Source: Apodospora peruviana
Lineage: Eukaryota > Ascomycota > Sordariomycetes > Sordariales > Lasiosphaeriaceae
Length of the DNA: 64,000 nt
Direction: 5' to 3'
NCBI GenBank assembly: GCA_033439685.1
Contig: JAUEDM010000002.1
Span: forward strand, 3,038,001 to 3,102,000
Part shown: one piece after another, positions 10,233 to 20,749 of the stretch
Layout of the letters: every line of letters starts with the position of its first letter
Numbering within the stretch: position 1 is the first letter of the stretch
Notes under the pieces: model-generated
The model's database searches: none
Seen by the model: only the letters and a program-made list of their open reading frames with translations
Told to the model about the DNA's origin: nothing
Translations under genes and position numbers: made by a program

Positions 10233-10956
10233 TTACTTGTCCGGATACGATTTCTCCTCTGCTAACCCGTACTTATGCACATCCCACTTCCCGCTCGACA
10301 TGTCCTCGCCACTCGGTAACGGGGGCAGACCCCCGGTCTGCTGCAGCACCAACTTTCCGGCCTCAGTTCCGGTTTTCTCCAGGTAGTTCGCGAGACCGGC
10401 CTCCTTTCCAGTCTCCTCTGCCGCGACGAGGGCCTTGCTGCCCTCCTCGCCGATTAGCTCGACACGGGGTTCGGCAGCGCTGCCAACAGTTAGCAGGGCA
10501 ACCTGCTGAGCCTGTCCGACAATGCTATGGCGAGGGTAGGCGCGACGCGCATCACGCTTCCAGTACGGGTTATCCGCGATGTCGCCGGCAGGTAGGGTGA
10601 CGGGATCGGTGTATGCAGCCGGGTCGTTGCTCATGGGGGTCGGGTTGCGGAAATGGGGGTTCAGAGGTACACCCGAGGAACGGTTGGGGTCGATAGCCAG
10701 TGCACGACGGACGCGCTCCCAGATGCCTTCTGACTGGAGGGTTTGTTTCTGCAGCGTATTGTGTGAGTTACTGCGCCAGGCTGAGAGTTTGCCGGTCAAG
10801 ACGGGGAGGATGGATATCTGGACATGGACAAGGAGACAAGAGGTGCGTAAATATCTCGAGCTTGTGCGGAGCCAATTGACACCGCAAATACCTGTGACTT
10901 ACCGTGGTAATGTTCATAGCGCTGCCTACAGCTTTCGCTGCTACTTTCGAAGCCAT
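10233..10956 (-). CDS. NADH:ubiquinone oxidoreductase 21.3 kDa-type subunit
   Basis: Accessory subunit of mitochondrial complex I, of the fungal 21.3 kDa (NUZM-like) type. Exon 1 is 10956-10903 (MASKVAAKAVGSAMNITT) and exon 2 runs from 10748, with a 154-nt intron (GTAAGT donor). Recognisable blocks are GIWERVRRALAIDPNRSSGV, PLNPHFRNPTP, DPVTLPAGDIADNPYWKRD, RRAYPRHSIVGQAQ, VGSAAEPRVELIGEEG and WDVHKYGLAEE. Read straight through, the frame stops at 10233-10235 after YPDK, giving 189 residues. However, a perfect GTAAGT donor (10231-10236) overlaps that stop codon, and a third exon downstream is likely (see findings). With it the protein would end near 10148 or 10108 instead. Family assignment is from remembered motifs and is good but not certain. 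Confidence 0.75.
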
Positions 10957-12174
10957 GATGGCGACAAATGGCGAATCCGGACGACGAATACGGAGATTAT
11001 GAGTTGCAAGTTGAAGCCAAGTCCCGTCAAGTTGCCTGGCAATGAGTGTTGCTTGATGAGCTCAGCTGCCGGAGTTTTACCGACAGCGAGTTCCGGCGTT
11101 CAAGAACGACGGGAGCTGTCCGTCAGCGCGCATTGGCATGATGGCATCGGGCTTTCGTAATTAGCGCCTTGGCATGTTGACCACGGTGGCCCGGACCACA
11201 TCGGCGCATAGCGAGGCTCAGCCCGGAAAATGGAAGGAACCCATCCGGATGGATGAATTCCCTCGAGGTCCCTTCCTGTTCTTTTCCTAGGTAAGCAACC
11301 GGAGCTTCTCCTCTCGCAAAGGGACCGTGCGATCGCACCATTTCACATGACTGTGGTACGCAATCAACTTCGCGACCTGAATCTGAAAAAGCTTCGCCAT
11401 CCCCGGGACTACAAAGATGCACAGATAGAGGGGAGAATCTGTCATGGAAAGCCAGAAAAGGATGGATGGATGGATGGGGACAAAGCTGGATGAAGTAAAG
11501 ACACATGGTCGGCGGCGGCAGATTGCCCAATGAGTTCCGGCGACCTGGCGAAAGCAAAGCATGGAAGCTTGTGCTTGTCTCGTGTCAACAAGCTACGACT
11601 CCCGCCCGCCGTCCAGATAATAGCCCGGCTCCTTTTATTATTATAGATAGCTCCCATCGATTCGCGGGCTGCAGGTTGCAGCAGCCGTCTCTGTCTTTTG
11701 TCTGTGCCAGTTTGTGTCTGTTTCTTCTGCAGCAAGTGACAACAGCAAAAACCGCCCCCTTCTCACACATTTCACTCATCATTCTTTTCCTTCCTCTTTG
11801 CCCGTGTGTTCCTGCCGCAACGAAGCTCCCTGCAGCCCCGAACCCAGACGACTAAAAGAAAAAGGCACCGCACCCCTGACGCTTCCTCACCAGCTCCACC
11901 GGGCGCCGTGATTGGTCGGCTGCTTGCGCAACCACCTTCAACGTCCTGTTTACCTTGGCACCATCAACCCAAGTTCCATACTCCTCATCTCATCTCCCTG
12001 GCATCATCGATTTCACTATTCCCCATCATTTCACCTCTGTACTTGCAGTCGCATACCGTTGGCGAGTCCGTCCCCAGCCTTTCGTCCCTAGAAAGACGAC
12101 ATATCGTGTAGGCTGTAAGCCAGCCGCCACCACGCAACTAGTCAGCCAAACTAGCCAACTAAACCTCCGTCGTC
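10957..12174. other. Divergent promoter region, complex I subunit / peroxiredoxin
   Basis: 1.2 kb with no credible gene. It has a GGAT tandem at 11458-11479 and a long pyrimidine-rich, probably transcribed leader (about 11680-12170) before the ATG at 12175. Confidence 0.6.
11458..11479 (+). repeat. (GGAT)n microsatellite
   Basis: About five tandem copies of GGAT/GATG in the intergenic region. A simple repeat with no visible role. Confidence 0.8.
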
Positions 12175-13359
12175 ATGCCCGTTGAGCTCCGTAAGCGCAA
12201 GGCGCCGGCCGCACCTCCTCCTGCTGCACCACCAAAGAAGAAGCAGTCGACGGTTGCCAAAGCCGCTTCCAATGTGAAGGAAGCCGTCAAGGAGACCGCC
12301 GCCAAGGCCACCAAAGCCACTGCTTCTGCTGGTGCTACCGCCAACGGCGCTGCTGCGAAGTCGGCCACCAACGCCGTCAAGCCCTCCGTCGGCGATGTCC
12401 TCTCGCTCCATGACTTCGGCGGTGAGATCGAGACTAACGAGGGCGCCAAGACCACCCTGGAGGCCCTCGTCGATGAGAGCAAGGCTGGTGTCGTGCTCTT
12501 CACCTACCCCAAGGCGTCGACTCCTGGATGTAAGTCATATATGAAGCTCATTTTCACACTATCCATCTTGTATCTGCCATATTATCCATCATACTGTTCC
12601 GGGTTTATCAGACTCTCATATTTCCGATACTTGTTTCGTCTCGCCTCAATGTTACACCCGCTCTCGGGTTTGCGGGCGACCCAATATCATCTTGCTCACA
12701 ACGCCATCTTCCTCTGCTTTATTACTGGGACACAGTATTATCTTGTGTATACTGACCATCAACCAGGTACCAAACAAGCCTGCCTCTTCCGGGACGCGTA
12801 TACGCCCCTGACCGCCAGCGGCCTGGCCATCTATGGGCTGTCGACCGACTCACCCAAGGCCAACACCACCTTCAAGGACAAGCAGAAGCTGCCCTACCCA
12901 CTTTTGTGCGATCCCAAGGCCACCCTGATTGGCGCCATCGGGCTCAAGAAGCTCCCCAAGGGCACCCAGCGCGGCGTCTTTGTCGTCAGCAAGGCCGGCA
13001 AGGTCCTTGCCGCCGAGCCGGGCGGGCCAGATGCCACTGTAAACGTCGTTAAGAAGATCGTCGATAACCTTGGTGGTGACGGCGGTGCTGTCGCCGCCGC
13101 TGCTGCTCCTGCCGCTGACGACGCGAAGAAAGAAGAAGCAGTGACCGAGTATAAAGAAGAAGGAGAATCGCCTCTGCCGACTTCTGCTGAGGTCGAAGCT
13201 GCCATTGCTACTGAGACTGCGGCCGCTGTACCTCTCCCCGGAAAGGATGAGGAGGAGAAGCCTGCTGCTGTCGAGGAGAAGGTGAACGGTGAGGCAAAAG
13301 CGGACGAGGCGGTGGTCCCGGAGAAGAAGACGGAGGACAGCGAGATAAAAGACGCGTAA
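12175..13359 (+). CDS. Peroxiredoxin, PrxQ/BCP type (Dot5-like)
   Basis: Thiol peroxidase that reduces hydroperoxides. Predicted 315 residues from exons 12175-12529 and 12767-13359. The 237-nt intron (GTAAGT donor, CAACCAG acceptor) splits the codon of the peroxidatic cysteine: PKASTPG|C119 TKQAC124, the CX4C pair of BCP enzymes. Then follow FRDAYTPL, YGLSTDSPKAN, YPLLCDPKATLIGAIG and RGVFVVSKAGKVL. An N-terminal ~70-residue extension is Lys/Ala-rich with basic clusters (LRKRKAP, PPKKKQ), suggesting a nuclear form like yeast Dot5. A C-terminal ~100-residue acidic Ala/Glu/Lys tail follows the fold. The intron is a multiple of three and stop-free, so the frame appears uninterrupted for 394 codons; the spliced form is the one with a working active site. 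Confidence 0.9.
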   Translation: MPVELRKRKAPAAPPPAAPPKKKQSTVAKAASNVKEAVKETAAKATKATASAGATANGAAAKSATNAVKPSVGDVLSLHDFGGEIETNEGAKTTLEALVDESKAGVVLFTYPKASTPGCKSYMKLIFTLSILYLPYYPSYCSGFIRLSYFRYLFRLASMLHPLSGLRATQYHLAHNAIFLCFITGTQYYLVYTDHQPGTKQACLFRDAYTPLTASGLAIYGLSTDSPKANTTFKDKQKLPYPLLCDPKATLIGAIGLKKLPKGTQRGVFVVSKAGKVLAAEPGGPDATVNVVKKIVDNLGGDGGAVAAAAAPAADDAKKEEAVTEYKEEGESPLPTSAEVEAAIATETAAAVPLPGKDEEEKPAAVEEKVNGEAKADEAVVPEKKTEDSEIKDA

Positions 13360-14056
13360 GTGGGATGTCTTTGTTGTATGGGGTTGCTAATGTTGCGATG
13401 GCCATGAAGGTTGGGTCAAAGACGTGTGCAGGCAAGTAGCTTGATGCTATTTTAACTTGTACTAGTCTTTTTCTTCGTTGGATGGCCGACGGTAGAGGTT
13501 AGGATAGCAGGTCTGCTAGACGCTGGGATGATAAGACGAGAATCCGAGGGTGACTGAAGTAGGTTGAGACGGGCGGTCTTTGGATGGTGTAATTTTGTAT
13601 ATGACGGGTAAGAAAGGGCTGGATAGCTTTGCCATGGTTTCTTTCAGTCTTCTGAGTCTAGTTTGATTATGTTACTCTTCCTCATTTCTTATCTTTTATT
13701 CGTGTCTACTAGCTTAGCCAATAAGATAATCTATCCGCTAGCTCGTGGTCTTTTTTTGCTCGTTGAAGGGTGGCCGGGAGTCATGTATAGACGTAGGCAC
13801 CATTCTTCACCTGGACGCTAGACGTCGTTCTATTGTCAACTTTCAAGACCTTTAGAGTTTCATCACCAGCGTCAACGAGCATTTCATGGAATATAAATAT
13901 GTAATACCGGTATCGGCCCCGCCGTCTTGAGCGTCCACCAATCCTTCCTCCCTTTCTATATCTCTTGCTGATAACCATGGTGGTGTATCACATGGATCAA
14001 GAGAAGCCCGGGTATGATTCGCTCCACGGATAAGATGGTACGGAGTAACTCTTCCC
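13360..14056. other. Intergenic, convergent 3' flanks
   Basis: 3' flanks of the peroxiredoxin and the small membrane protein gene. AT-rich; one exact TACGGAGTA at 14039-14047. No gene seen. Confidence 0.55.
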
Positions 14057-14518
14057 CTACTCCGTGTTGGTTGCCTCGCTACTTCGTATCTTTTGTTGCC
14101 TCTGACTCTCTTGCTCCTCTTGTTCCTGATATTGATGTCGCTGCTGGTATTGCGCCTCGCGGCTAATCCTCTATCATGGGTGTAAGTACGAGTTGTCGTA
14201 ATTATATTGTAGGTCGGTATATACAGATATGGAGAGATCCCATTTTCTTGTCACTTCAAATACTTACGGCATTCACTTTTGCTGTCTGAATGGAAGTGCG
14301 CGTGTACCTGTGGCGAGAAACCCACACAATGACTGTGAGCAGAGTAACCCCGGTCAGTTGCTGGTCTTGGTAAATCGACTCACGCGAAAAGCACCCAAGC
14401 CATGGTGAACGCCGCGAGCGGCGCGACGATGGTCTAAAGTGATATATCCACGCTGTCAGAACGAGACATCACAACTCGCGAAGGGTCATCGACCTACCCG
14501 TCGATTTATATTTCCCAT
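14057..14518 (-). CDS. 74-residue single-pass membrane protein, four exons
   Basis: Not visible as a long open frame; assembled from splice signals. Exons 14518-14498, 14433-14384, 14307-14268 and 14170-14057; introns of 64, 76 and 97 nt with donors GTAGGT, GTGAGT and GTAAGT. Phases agree throughout. The protein starts MGNINRR, continues with the hydrophobic segment TIVAPLAAFTMAWVLFAY (residues 8-25), then TRTSIQTAKVNA, and ends in a Gln/Glu-rich charged helix (REAQYQQRHQYQEQEEQESQ to EATNTE). The layout of a short N-terminus, one membrane helix and a charged helical tail would suit a small mitochondrial inner-membrane or ER protein. I do not recognise the family. Four independent signals (donor quality, phase, membrane helix, stop-free tail) support it as real. 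Confidence 0.7.
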
Positions 14519-15952
14519 TTTTCTCCTCTACACTTAATCAGGCAGGTATAGCTTTTGCGTTTGTTGTTGTGCCTTCACCCCTTGACTGAAAAGAAGTGTT
14601 GGTTGAGTTGGTTGGTTGAAAGGGACACCCGGAATCATACGATTGCTTGATGGGAGCTGTCCCGGTTTATAGTGGGGATGCAACCTCGCTCATTAAATCG
14701 CCCATTACAGTACAGAGTACTCGGTAGACAACAACTTCTTACAAAAGCACATTTATTGTGTCTAGTTTTTGTTTATTTTATTAGTCATAACATATCAAGA
14801 CGATATTCTAAGAAAACCAATATGGTATCGCAAAAGTTTACCCCGATAGTAATGCTTCGATGCATGCTTGTGTCGAAATCGAGGTCACGTCCTGGTCTCA
14901 AGTTTTTAAGTTACAGGCTGCAGCCTACAGAACCAGATCAGGGGTCAAAATACCCAGCCGGCGTAATAAAGGGGTCACTGCAACGGCCCAGGAAGTTCAG
15001 CTCAGAGATAAATGCACAAATATGCTTGCGCCCTCAGTATTGGTACGCAATACCATACCTAGCATAGCATTCTTGTACAATCAAACTTCAGCTCTAGCTG
15101 TTGATACTTCTGGTAACCCGTATCTGCCAGAGATCCGAGCCTAACGCACTTCGTACTTGGACCCCGCCAAGATCCGGGCCATTCGGCGCTCGACACGGGA
15201 CCGTGCCGGCCGACCGACCGGCTTTTTTCCGTCATCTCTCCGACACTGCACTCCACTCCGTATCCGAGCAGGTACTCACATACTTATCCTACAATGTCGG
15301 ACACCCCGGAGAAAGGGGTCCTGCTAAGCCTTCTGTTCCTCCGTAGTAGCTATCGGAGTCTCAGCTATGTACCTATGTCACCATCAAGAATTCAAGATTA
15401 GGTCGCTGGATACCTTGAAGTATTCACTGAGAGTGAAAAAGCCTTGGCCACGAAAATCACCCACGAGAAACCTTGACACGACCATCTGTTTACTGCGGAG
15501 TGATTATATTCGTACTTGTTACTCTTGCATTTATCTTACATCTTTTGGGTATCGCAAACGGAACCACAAAAGACGATAACGTATTTGACGTCCAGGCCTC
15601 GCCCGGCAACCCCTCAACCCCTTTTGTCCCAAGATCAACATTCTCCTCCCAGTCAAGCAAAAAAACCAGGCCAGTCCTGACCGATCCAGTGAAGGTAATC
15701 GGGCCAGGTACAGATCCGCCCGGTTCCCTTCAGGCTTCTCCGTGCCGGTCATCCCCAGAATACCCGAGCACCACCATGTAACCAAGGCATTGTACCATCT
15801 CAGGCTCTGAAAGTGATAAGGGTCTCTGTAGTGGAGCTCGTATGACTGCGTGAAAATGCCGCCAAGATTCGCATCTGAGTTCTAAGAACAGCTACCAACC
15901 CTCAACATGTTGTGTAGGACTCCGACGCTCAAGCCAACGCTTTGCTCCCCTT
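14519..15952. other. Intergenic, 1.4 kb
   Basis: AT-rich upstream region of the small membrane gene and downstream region of the carrier gene. Short open frames (for example 14672-15067) have no codon bias or motif. Nothing else supported. Confidence 0.55.
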
Positions 15953-17341
15953 CTAACTGCTGGTGAACTCCGATCTTTCCAGTTGCAATTGTAGCTTCTC
16001 TTTCCCCTGTGCGCGTATTTGATTGAGGTTACGCATACAGTATTCGTAGGTGAGCATGGTGACCGTAGCCGCCGGCACGGCACGCATCATGTTAGTACCC
16101 ATGCCAGCATAAAACGCCCTCCACCCTTCCTCGCGCAAGATCGTGCGACAGGTCATGACAATTCCCCTGTACTTGGGAGCCTGTTGAGGGGGTGCGCTCC
16201 CCCCCGCAGGCTCTGCAGCCGCTCCTCCGAGACCCTGCATGTACTCTTGCCCTGGCACAGGCCGACGTTGTGTCTGCAGTCTTGTGCGAATGACCTCATG
16301 GGGATATGTGGCGCTGCTGGCCATAATTTTGGATAATATTGACGCTGATAGGATGCCGAACCATTGCGACTTCTCGTCTTGGCCGGGAATAGGCGCGGCC
16401 CCCATGGGCCGGCCGGTGAACTTCGTCTTCAGATACTCGTAGGCCGGAAACTGGACGGCAACGTGTGTGAGGCCGAGGAGTGCGGGCGTGAGTCCCGAAT
16501 AAAACGACAGTATGCCTTCGGAGGTATACATCTTGCGTGCCGCATCCAATGTTGACTTATAGTGCCATGGCGAATGAAGCGTGGGTCGTGATGTTGGGGT
16601 ATTGGACCCTTTGGGGAAGAGTGAGAATCGTGACCTGCCGTGGTGGGTCGACTGTGACATGAGTCTGGTCTTTATGACCCAAATCGGGTTGGTCACAACA
16701 GTGCTGCTGGCCCCAGCTATTATAGATGACCAGAAGTTCACCACAAAGGCATTCTCTGTACAGTAGATGTTAGCGCCGGAGCATATCCCAGGTATTGCGA
16801 GACACTAACGATGATACTGGGCCAGCCATATCTTGCTCTTGTTGTAGACAGTAAACCACACCGCCCACGTTGGCAAGTACCCCATTATTATCGGCCCCAG
16901 TCCTCTGTACATGCCGCGGAGGCCCTCTTCCCTCCATATCACACTCGCAGTGCCTACCAAACCCTCATACGCCTTGGCGTGCCCTACATGTCGGCCTTTC
17001 TGGACTGCAGCAAAGCCACCCTGGGCTTGAAGCTTAGTTTTGATGACGTCTAGGGGACATGTGACGATCCCTGATGTGAACCCTCCCACTGCGCCGGATA
17101 ACGCATTGAACTGTGAATCCGAGGCTCCGACAGCCCATCGCTCGATATAGGTAACTCGTACTGGATCTTGCATTGTCTCGTCGACTACTGCTCTACCCGA
17201 GACCACGCCTCTTGTGGACAGAGGTCTTGTTGACTGAGAGTTCGATGGTTTGGGTCGGGGTAAGGCAAGCCCATATTCTGCTTCAGTCGGCGCTGGTGAT
17301 GGCGGTCCGGGACTAGAAAGGCTGCTTTCGTCGTGAGACAT
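15953..17341 (-). CDS. Mitochondrial carrier, NAD/pyrimidine-nucleotide type (Ndt1/Yia6-like)
   Basis: Six-helix carrier of the mitochondrial inner membrane. Predicted 444 residues; exons 17341-16810 and 16755-15953, intron 54 nt (GTTAGT donor). Three solute-carrier repeats each show the PX[DE/W]XX[KR] signature: CPLDVIKTKLQAQGGF, TNPIWVIKTRLMSQ and YPHEVIRTRLQTQ. The PIWVIKTRLM motif in repeat 2 marks the subgroup that includes the yeast NAD carriers (Yia6/Yea6), folate/FAD carrier and Rim2; the repeat-1 motif resembles the NAD carriers most. A ~90-residue Pro/Ser-rich N-terminal extension precedes the first repeat (which begins near FNALSGAVGGFTSG), and a ~30-residue insertion lies after the second signature. 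Substrate is an inference within this subgroup. Confidence 0.85.
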
Positions 17342-18430
17342 GCCGCCGTCGAGACGGCGTTCGGGGTCACTGTTGGATGATCTGGGTAGGGGGCTGGCTG
17401 TCGAACCTTAAGAGTATCTGGTCCGAGCTGATCAAGATAGCCTCCCTCTACGGTGGCTTGTATATTTTATCAAGAGCAATGGACTGAGATATTACCGTTG
17501 TCCACAGATCCCTCGCGTCTCGATATCCGAGAAATCCGACGCTGGTGGTGGTGCAGCCCAGAAGGCCCAAGCTGCTCCTAGTAGTCGTCACCGTCCATTG
17601 ACCATGGATTACCGAGTCTTTGGAGTGTAACCAGAGTACCAGACCAACACGGAACCTTTGTACTTTGGGCGCAGGAATCGCGGTCGCGGGAGGAGGACAG
17701 GCCGTTTGGTGGATAGAGGAAACTGGTGTAAGGTCCTCAAAGGAGAAGTGTTTCTTGGCGGGTCAAATGCCAATTCATATCAATAGCTGGCGAGTTGCCG
17801 GTGAGGGCCGACCGTCGCGTGCACTTGATCAGGGATTCGCTTGGTGGGCAGGTCCAATTATGTCACCGTTGGGGTACTGCTTTTAGGCCTGGACTTCCCC
17901 TCCGAGTCATGCGCAATTGTGTGAAAATGTTGGATACCGAGGTGCAAGACAGTCTGAGATTTGAATGTATCTCCAGTTTCTCTTATTTCATCGGAAATCT
18001 TGGAGAGTGCCCTGTGCAAAAGCTGTTGGAAAACTGAGAGATTATATTTATGGCTTTCCACTAAAAGTTGAAATGCCTTGCCGGTGCTGTTATCAATCCA
18101 TTATCAGCACCGAATCACGAGGATTTATGAAGCCCATTATCTCATTTCTGGCCTTGGCAAATCTACACACCTGACTGCCAGCTGATCAGTGCGTCATTTC
18201 TGAGAGCCCGTTAAACCCGAGCTGTTGAGCGATTTGTGCCTCAGGCAGCAAGTCCATCGCGGCGAAGGTCAGCCAACCAGCTCCGGCTTATTTTCGGTGC
18301 CCCAAGGGGAGAGCTTTGATTTCGCGGCAATTTGGACCAGGAGCATTCAATTGACTGGGAACGTCACACTTCGAAGCTATCGCCAACCTTTCCTTGCCAA
18401 ACCGGCGCCCGCACTTACAACTCTCTCGCC
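17342..18430. other. Divergent promoter region, carrier / QCR7
   Basis: 1.1 kb without a credible gene. Contains only short unsupported open frames. Confidence 0.55.
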
Positions 18431-18892
18431 ATGGGTTACTACTACACTCTCGCGCCGTACATTGTCAAGCGGCCTTGGCTGTACAAGCTTGTGCAACCTG
18501 TCGCCGCCTGGTACCAGAATCTCGCTGGTTATCGTCAGATGGGCCTCATGTAAGAGACTGACCCCCCACCCCATTGAAAAAAGAATACATCAAGAACGAG
18601 AGACCAATTCCCAACCTCACGAAACAGGTGCGATGATTTGATCAACGAGGAGGACGAGGTAGTCCTGAAGGCCCTCAAGCGCCTGCCCGAGAAGGTTGCC
18701 TACGACCGTGTCTACCGTCTTCGCCGCGCGACCCAGCTCAGCTTGTCGCAAAAGATCCTTCCCAAGGAGGAATGGATCAAGCCGGAGGAGGATGTGCCCT
18801 ACCTGATGCCTCTGATTGACCAGGTCTATGCCGAGATACAGGAGGAGAAGGCTCTCAACAACCTCGAGATCATCAAGAAGTCGAAGCACTAA
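18431..18892 (+). CDS. QCR7: Cytochrome bc1 complex subunit 7
   Basis: The 14 kDa subunit of ubiquinol-cytochrome c reductase (complex III), on the matrix side of the inner membrane. Predicted 127 residues from exons 18431-18549 and 18628-18892; the 78-nt intron (GTAAGA donor) splits a Met codon (AT|G). Conserved stretches are YRQMGLMCDDLINEEDEVV, ALKRLPEKVAYDRVYRLRRA, and LPKEEWIKPEEDVPYLMPLI. The length matches the family (about 120-127). No presequence is needed for this subunit and none is seen. The ATG at 18431 is preferred because MGYYYTLAPYIVKRP fits the conserved N-terminus, although the frame is open for some codons upstream. Confidence 0.95.
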
Positions 18893-20749
18893 TGGCAGAT
18901 CCGGTTCCTGTCAAAATCAGAATACCAACGAGCCCCGGTGACGAGACAGAAAGTGCACTACCCGACCCTATACCGAATGAGCGAGGGATGGCAAAGGTGC
19001 GAGACAAGGTGAGGGAGGACGGAGGAGGCCAAATGAACAGTTGGCGGATGCTGGTCTGGTGAACACGAATGAAGGCAATTGTATATTTATTGTGTTTTAG
19101 ACGCCCTGGTGATGGCGGCAGTCCCGAAAGATCCTGCCTCGTTCTATCATTCTTCAATCGGTGTTGCCGTTGTTATCCCTGAGAAGGGATTGATGGAGCC
19201 AGCAACTGTATCGTGTACATGAATTTCGAATTGTGCAACTCCTTATCCGTGTTGGCTTCATCTGTCCATAATTATAACATAGAACGTACGTCTACTCACA
19301 ATACCCTAGTGAAAATGGATATATGGCAGCCGTACAGCCATGAAGAGACGGATGCTTATACTTTCCTTGTATACACGGCATTCCCTAAGATCTAGATAAA
19401 GGACGGTGAATTAAAAGATCAGGATCAAAGGTAAGCCTGATGTTGACCAGAATGACGGGAGGCAACATCCTCACACATCCAAATTCAATGTCAGACTCGA
19501 ATTCAAAACTCCACCGGTTGATAACTCCTACCCACGAAAAGAAAATAGGCCCCCTAACAAGGAATAGCGATGAGGAGTGAACTTATGGACAATGGAGGGA
19601 CCGACCGGCCACTTGCCTCTCCCAGCGGTATGAAAAGCCAACACCTCATACTCAGAAACACCATAGCATGAACCATGCTAGATGGCTACCTAAGTAATTA
19701 CACGCTGTTTACAGGACACTGGAAGAGAGATACCCACAAACAAATCAAAAGAAGGCAATTAAGCCGGTAGGTAGACAAGAAGCAATTAGCCAAATTAGAT
19801 ATCTACTCAGAAAAAGCAAAACGCAGGAGCCTGCGAGGGAAAAGGTGCCCACAATATCCCCAAAGAACATATCTCTAAGAATAACAGAGACACACGGTAG
19901 TTGTATATGATTACTCTTTTAGTCCCACCCACGTATGCCACACAGAACAACATAAGACACAAATCCGCCCCTCTTCCTCTAAACTCGAGCCTTGCTCCTG
20001 TCCCACACCACGGTGCCCACTCTGCTTGGATGGTGCCCAACATACTCCATCCAATCAACGCGGACCAGGCCATATCCTCCGATTAACGGGTTGAACAGGA
20101 TCAAAGCCGATCACCAGTTTCCGCTGACGCGGATTGTAGGCTGGGGATCACAGCAGTTCCTGCACAGGATCTGCTCCCAATGCGCCCATGATAACCAACT
20201 CCCAGGCACAGGACCCCGTGCTCCCTCTCTATATAGTGGGGAGGGACCGGAACGGGCACTGTGAGCCTTAAGTGTAGGTCCATCTTCATCACGACGCCGA
20301 TGTGTACCACGAGCGGGGCCAAAGTTCGCATGAAAATACGCGACAACCATCCAATGACACGAAAGGAGAGTGCAAGAGGGCGTTGTCGTGTGACTGGTGG
20401 AGCATGATGCAAACACGCTTTGCGGGCTGGAAGAAAAACTAGAAAATAAATTAAGACTGAACAAAAATAAGGAGAAAACAGATTCCGGTTCCGTTCCCTC
20501 CCTCCCTCCTTAACGCCTGGTCTGTCAAGCGATGGCGAGAACATGTGATGATCTGGTATGTGTAATCGTGGGCTTTCGTACAAAATAGATCTGCGTTTTC
20601 CCTGCTCCGCAGAAATGTCTTGATTTTCGACTTTGTGGCGAAAGACTTAAAACAACCCAACCCCCTAATGCTGAAGGAGAGGGCGTATATCAACCAGGGC
20701 CGAATATGGTTAACCAAAAAGAATATAGAATGCCCCGAAATTGAGTGAT
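18893..20749. other. Intergenic, 1.9 kb
   Basis: 3' flanks of QCR7 and ANP1, which converge. AT-rich with no gene, tRNA or clear repeat. The long span may contain an unannotated non-coding transcript, but nothing in the sequence shows one. Confidence 0.5.
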
